The notes below the pieces were generated by a model that was not told the DNA's origin, did not search any database, and was given only the letters and a program-made list of their open reading frames with translations. The translations under genes and the position numbers were made by a program. A stretch of 64,000 bases of DNA. Source: Leptothoe kymatousa TAU-MAC 1615. GTDB lineage: Bacteria > Cyanobacteriota > Cyanobacteriia > Phormidesmidales > Phormidesmidaceae. Every line of letters begins with the position of its first letter. Position 1 is the stretch's first letter. Below, one piece after another: positions 61,101-64,000 of the stretch. Where the stretch lies: assembly GCF_018739865.1 (NCBI RefSeq), contig NZ_JADOER010000009.1:269332-333331 (forward strand), read 5' to 3'.

Positions 61101-64000
61101 TCCTTGCAAATCAATAATTGGCAGTGTTACGGGGATGGGGGAACTAATTACTTGCATCGGTAACCCATCCATGGCCGTAAAAGTAGTGCGTAAGATCTCG
61201 TGGCGTCTTACCAGTTCTGACAAAGCTTGTTCTAGGGCTTCTATCTGAAGCACTCCTTCTAGCTTCCATGTTGCTGTATAGTTAGGTTGACTACCTTTCA
61301 ACTCACAAACAAACCACAGTCGTTGTTGAGCAAAGGAGGTTGGGAATACCCAAACGTTTTCCCCTTGATTGCGGTGATGGTTATTGGTTGGTATTGTCAA
61401 TGTCCCAGGGGTTATCTGCCGAGTCTCTCGTTCAATCGGCACAATGGCTGACGGAAGTATGTCGCTATGACCATCTTGAACAAGATTAATCTGTTCAGCT
61501 AAACTCTCAATGCTAGGGGCTTCAAAAATTCTGCGTAATGGGAGTTCCAGCTGAAAGATCTGACGAATACGAGATATTATTTGAGTAGCCAACAATGAAT
61601 GGCCACCGAGTTCAAAGAAGTTGTCGCGAACACCAATTTTTTCTGCTTTTAGGGTTTCTCTCCAAATCTCACTCAATGTTTCTTCTACTGGATTGCGAGG
61701 AGCAACAAAATCGTTTTCCAAATTTCTCTGATTCAAATCTGGTTTAGGCAACGCTCGTCGGTCCACCTTGCCGCTTGGGGTCAAAGGTAGACTGTCTAAA
61801 CTGATGAACACTGACGGAACCATATACTCGGGAAGAGATTTCTTCGGAAAAGCTCGCAAGTCACTGACTGTTGGAGTATTATCCTTGCTTACTACATAGG
61901 CTACTAACTGCTGATTGCCTAAGGTATCTGGGCAAGCTATTACAACTGCCTCTTCCAAACCTGGATGCCGAACTAAAACGGTTTCTACAGCACCCAGTTC
62001 AATACGAAACCCGCGAATCTTGACCTGATCATCGAGGCGACCTAAATATTCCAGGTTGCCATCCGGTAAATATCGGACTAAATCTCCCGTTTTATACAGT
62101 CGGACCTGGGAATCATGCCTAAATGGATTCGCAATGAACCGCTCAGTGGTCAACTCTGGACGATTGAGATAGCCTCGTGCTAAACAAGTTCCACCAATGT
62201 AAAGTTCTCCAGGGACCCCAATGGGAACAGGCTGCAATTGCTGATCTAAAACATAGGTTTGGACATTTGAGATCGCTTTACCAATAGGTACTTCCTGCTG
62301 AATATTGGTAGTCGTCTCAATGGGGTAGGCCGTGGCTACCACTGTACCTTCTGTTGGTCCGTAGGTATTGATCAAGCGAGGAAAGTCGCTGACGTTGCTC
62401 TGCCAGAGCTTCACTGATTCTGGGGATACCCGTTCACCACCAATAATTACTAACCGTAGGGTCTCAGGTAATGTGACGTTGCCTGCAGCCAGTTCAACCA
62501 CAATCTGCTGCCAATAGGCTGTGGGTAAATCTAGGACAGTCAACTGCCAGTCTCGGCACGTCTGCAAAAATTGGTCAACGGAACTGAGCATATCTTCAGT
62601 ACGTAAGACTAACGTCCCTCCCGCCGCTAAACAAGGATAAATCTCTTCTGCAGCGGCATCAAAGCTAATGGATGCAAATTGGAGGATGCGATCTGTTGTC
62701 GTTGTTCCATAATCAGTCAGGGCTGCTTGGGTAAAGTTAACGATGGAATTGTGTTGCACCATCACGCCTTTAGGCATGCCGGTAGATCCTGAGGTATAGA
62801 TGACATAGGCCAGGTTTTCAAGGGTTGTCGCAATCTTTGGAGGTTGGGCACTTTCCTGTGCGATCTCATCCCAATCTTGGTCAAAATACACCGTTTGAAC
62901 GGTCAACTCGGGTAGAGTGCTCAAACAATTTGTTTGAGTCAATAGCACAGATATCTGCGCGTCAGATAGCATAAAGGCCAGGCGTTCTTTAGGATAGTGT
63001 GGGTCCAAAGGAACATAGGCTCCACCAGCTTTAAGCACTGCCAAAAGTCCTACCACCATCTCAACCGAGCGTTCCAGACAAAGGCCCACCAATACATCTG
63101 GTCCCACTCCCATTTTCTTTAGGTAGTGAGCCAATTGATTAGCACGACAGTTCAGCTCTTGATAGGTTAACGATTGCTGTACCCCTGGGTTAATGGGATT
63201 ATGGTAGATAACAGCAGTTTGCTCAGGAAACTTATCTACCTGCTGTTTAAATAGCTGATGTAGTAATTTAGGCTGCAGATTACTAACTTGATAACGGCTT
63301 GACCAGTGATTTAAAAGCTGCTCTTTTTCCTGAACTGTGATAATTGGTAGTTCCAGAATATGCTGGTTAGGGTTCTCCACAATGGCGGCAAGCAACACTT
63401 GGAAATGATCTACCATTCGTTGAATGGTAGCTGCATCAAACAGGTCGGTATTGTATGACACCACTCCCCTAAGGCCCGAATCTATCTCATAAACACCAAA
63501 TGTCAAATCAAACTTGGCTGTCTGAGCTTCAAGTTGAACAGTGGAAACCGATAAACCTTTTAAATCAAGTGTTTCGTGAGGAACATTTTGCAGGGCGAAA
63601 AACACTTGAAACCAGAGAGAATGACTCTGGTCACGTTCTGGTTTTAATTCTGATACCAGGTGTTCAAAGGGAATATCCTTGTGGGCATAGGCCCCAAGGG
63701 CAGTTTTTCTAACCCGTTCCAATAGCTCTATAAAGGAGGGATTACCTTGGAGTCGAGATCTCATCACCAGGGTATTAGCAAAAAAACCAATCAGTGACTC
63801 GGTTTCCTGAAGATTACGATTGGCAATAGGAGACCCTACCATAATCTCCTCTTGGCCACTATAACGAGACAATAAAACTGAGAGTGCTGCCAACAGAGTC
63901 ATGTACAATGTAGCTCCAGCACTCTGACTCAAGGCCCTCAGCGCACGGGTAATAGTTTGATCGACATAAAAGCGTTGTCTGGATCCTGTGTAGGTTTGTA
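58140..64000 (-). CDS. NRPS, (C)-A-PCP-C-A-PCP, 5' end beyond right edge
   Basis: At least 1953 codons; the frame is open to the window edge (..TYTGSRQRFYVDQTITRAL), so the apparent TTG start at 63932 is not the true one. Order: end of a condensation domain; adenylation 1 (TSGSTGMPKGV, near 62800); PCP 1 (LGGHSLLATQI, near 61600); condensation 2 (TSFAQQRLWFV; HHITYDGWS, near 60950); adenylation 2 (TSGSTGTPKGV, near 59520); PCP 2 (near 58340); short tail ending MEEGEL. Both adenylation pockets read D-A-E-D-I-G-T-V-V-K by GrsA alignment, so both modules should load the same amino acid. The acidic E and D lining the pocket suggest a basic side chain, with low certainty. No epimerase or methyltransferase insert seen. 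Confidence 0.93.
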   Translation of the reverse strand, partial: QTYTGSRQRFYVDQTITRALRALSQSAGATLYMTLLAALSVLLSRYSGQEEIMVGSPIANRNLQETESLIGFFANTLVMRSRLQGNPSFIELLERVRKTALGAYAHKDIPFEHLVSELKPERDQSHSLWFQVFFALQNVPHETLDLKGLSVSTVQLEAQTAKFDLTFGVYEIDSGLRGVVSYNTDLFDAATIQRMVDHFQVLLAAIVENPNQHILELPIITVQEKEQLLNHWSSRYQVSNLQPKLLHQLFKQQVDKFPEQTAVIYHNPINPGVQQSLTYQELNCRANQLAHYLKKMGVGPDVLVGLCLERSVEMVVGLLAVLKAGGAYVPLDPHYPKERLAFMLSDAQISVLLTQTNCLSTLPELTVQTVYFDQDWDEIAQESAQPPKIATTLENLAYVIYTSGSTGMPKGVMVQHNSIVNFTQAALTDYGTTTTDRILQFASISFDAAAEEIYPCLAAGGTLVLRTEDMLSSVDQFLQTCRDWQLTVLDLPTAYWQQIVVELAAGNVTLPETLRLVIIGGERVSPESVKLWQSNVSDFPRLINTYGPTEGTVVATAYPIETTTNIQQEVPIGKAISNVQTYVLDQQLQPVPIGVPGELYIGGTCLARGYLNRPELTTERFIANPFRHDSQVRLYKTGDLVRYLPDGNLEYLGRLDDQVKIRGFRIELGAVETVLVRHPGLEEAVVIACPDTLGNQQLVAYVVSKDNTPTVSDLRAFPKKSLPEYMVPSVFISLDSLPLTPSGKVDRRALPKPDLNQRNLENDFVAPRNPVEETLSEIWRETLKAEKIGVRDNFFELGGHSLLATQIISRIRQIFQLELPLRRIFEAPSIESLAEQINLVQDGHSDILPSAIVPIERETRQITPGTLTIPTNNHHRNQGENVWVFPTSFAQQRLWFVCELKGSQPNYTATWKLEGVLQIEALEQALSELVRRHEILRTTFTAMDGLPMQVISSPIPVTLPIIDLQGLSAAEQTNQLEQLMLEKTRQSFDLSRGPLMQAILICLGPTSHVLFLRLHHITYDGWSLGTLRHELSILYQAFVRDEPSPLSELPIQYADFAVWQRQWLKGKILEVQLNYWQQQLAGAPALLELPTDYPRPAIQSFKGGGIHFNLGQALTKKLKHLSQESGTTLFMTLLAAFQVLLSRYSGQDDIVVGSPVANRNHRETESLIGFFLNMLVLRTQLQGNPDFHEVLNRVRQVALGAYAHQDIPFEELVSLLKPERSLSYSPWFQVMFVFQNLPSGKWDLPELTVTPLKLKRDQRNVMFDLTLIMHETNDGLAGRLLYKTELFEQDTISRMAGHFQTLLEAVVTNPDQLIADLPLLNQTEQYQLLTEWNPIPRVSVPAKCIHQLFELQAERTPDAIAVVHGEQCIAYSELNTRANQLARYLQTLDIGPDSLVGLCVGRSIEMLVGMLGILKAGGAYVPLDPHYPKDRLAFMLSDAQTSVLLTQEQWLSSFPEISVPTICLDRDWKVIAQENAQNLISETTPAHLAYVIYTSGSTGTPKGVMVQHDSIVNFTQAAVADYETAMGDRILQFASISFDAAAEEIYPCLTTGATLVLRTDEMLGSIEQFLKTCQDWELTVLDLPTAYWQQVVTELVADRVTLPEPLRLIIIGGERVSPESVKTWQTQIGDYPRLINTYGPTEGTVVATAYPIGANVTIRQEVPIGKAITNIQTYVLDQQLQPVPIGVPGELYIGGACLARGYLNRPELTTERFIANPFRHDSQTRLYKTGDLVRYLPDGNLEYLGRLDDQVKIRGFRIELGAVETVLVRHPGLEEAVVIACPDTLGSQQLVAYVVSKDNTPTVSDLRACLKKTLPEYMVPSVFISLDSLPLTPSGKVDRRALPKPDLNQGNLENDFVAPRNPVEETLSNIWEELLKQEKIGIYDNFFELGGHSLLATQMVSRINENFELNLLLRNIFEAPTIAELGNRITTLLDMQSASNSLSNQAMEEGEL

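Overview
The window looks like cyanobacterial chromosome. It carries the sulfolipid pair sqdB/sqdX, a cyanobacterial group 2 sigma factor, a DUF1816 protein, Uma2- and DUF559-type nucleases, and many GCGATCGC (HIP1) octamers. A filamentous, Leptolyngbya-like lineage with moderate GC is plausible, but the sequence alone does not fix the species. No rRNA, tRNA, CRISPR array or recognisable insertion sequence was seen.

Layout. 0-3.7 kb: the end of an alpha-E/ATP-grasp operon, a zinc-ribbon protein and a DUF2141 secreted protein. 3.7-11 kb: a three-TIR/14-WD40 protein converging, 19 bases apart, on an LRR-Roc-COR (ROCO) protein. 11.4-18.4 kb: a small membrane protein, a DUF3616 protein, a repeat-rich spacer, an unusual methionyl-tRNA synthetase and a three-gene amino-acid-type ABC importer. 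19-23 kb: a group 2 sigma factor, two membrane proteins, an aldo/keto reductase and an overlapping thioredoxin-fold protein. 23-26.6 kb: a DUF4334 gene and a secreted repeat protein, with degraded second copies of parts of both. 26.9-30.2 kb: a second three-TIR protein whose eight WD40 repeats are almost identical at DNA level. 30.5-39.5 kb: small metabolic and stress genes, including a TetR regulator and an SDR gene that share an operator motif, a bicupin behind an array of palindromes, glutathione peroxidase, a GST and a secreted endonuclease I. 40-50 kb: a carbamoyltransferase fused to a methyltransferase, a double-receiver response regulator, sqdX, sqdB and a phytase-like lipoprotein. 50.2-64 kb: a nonribosomal peptide synthetase (NRPS) operon running leftward, entering from beyond the right edge and ending with a cyclic-peptide-type ABC exporter.

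Two systems stand out. First, the TIR-WD40 proteins combine three TIR domains, a membrane segment and a beta-propeller sensor. One sits against a ROCO protein. The other shows recent repeat amplification, with variation confined to a few positions of each blade, as in self/non-self recognition proteins. Second, the NRPS operon is (C)-A-PCP-C-A-PCP, then a free A-PCP whose pocket lacks the amino-binding Asp, then TubC-dock-C-A-PCP-TE, then the exporter. Matching C-terminal tails and a vestigial overlapping start codon suggest the A-PCP gene was inserted between the other two.

Intergenic DNA is rich in dispersed palindromes and repeats: a roughly 75-base family with at least five copies, a 198-base tandem duplication, long perfect hairpins, and a 100-base element present twice.
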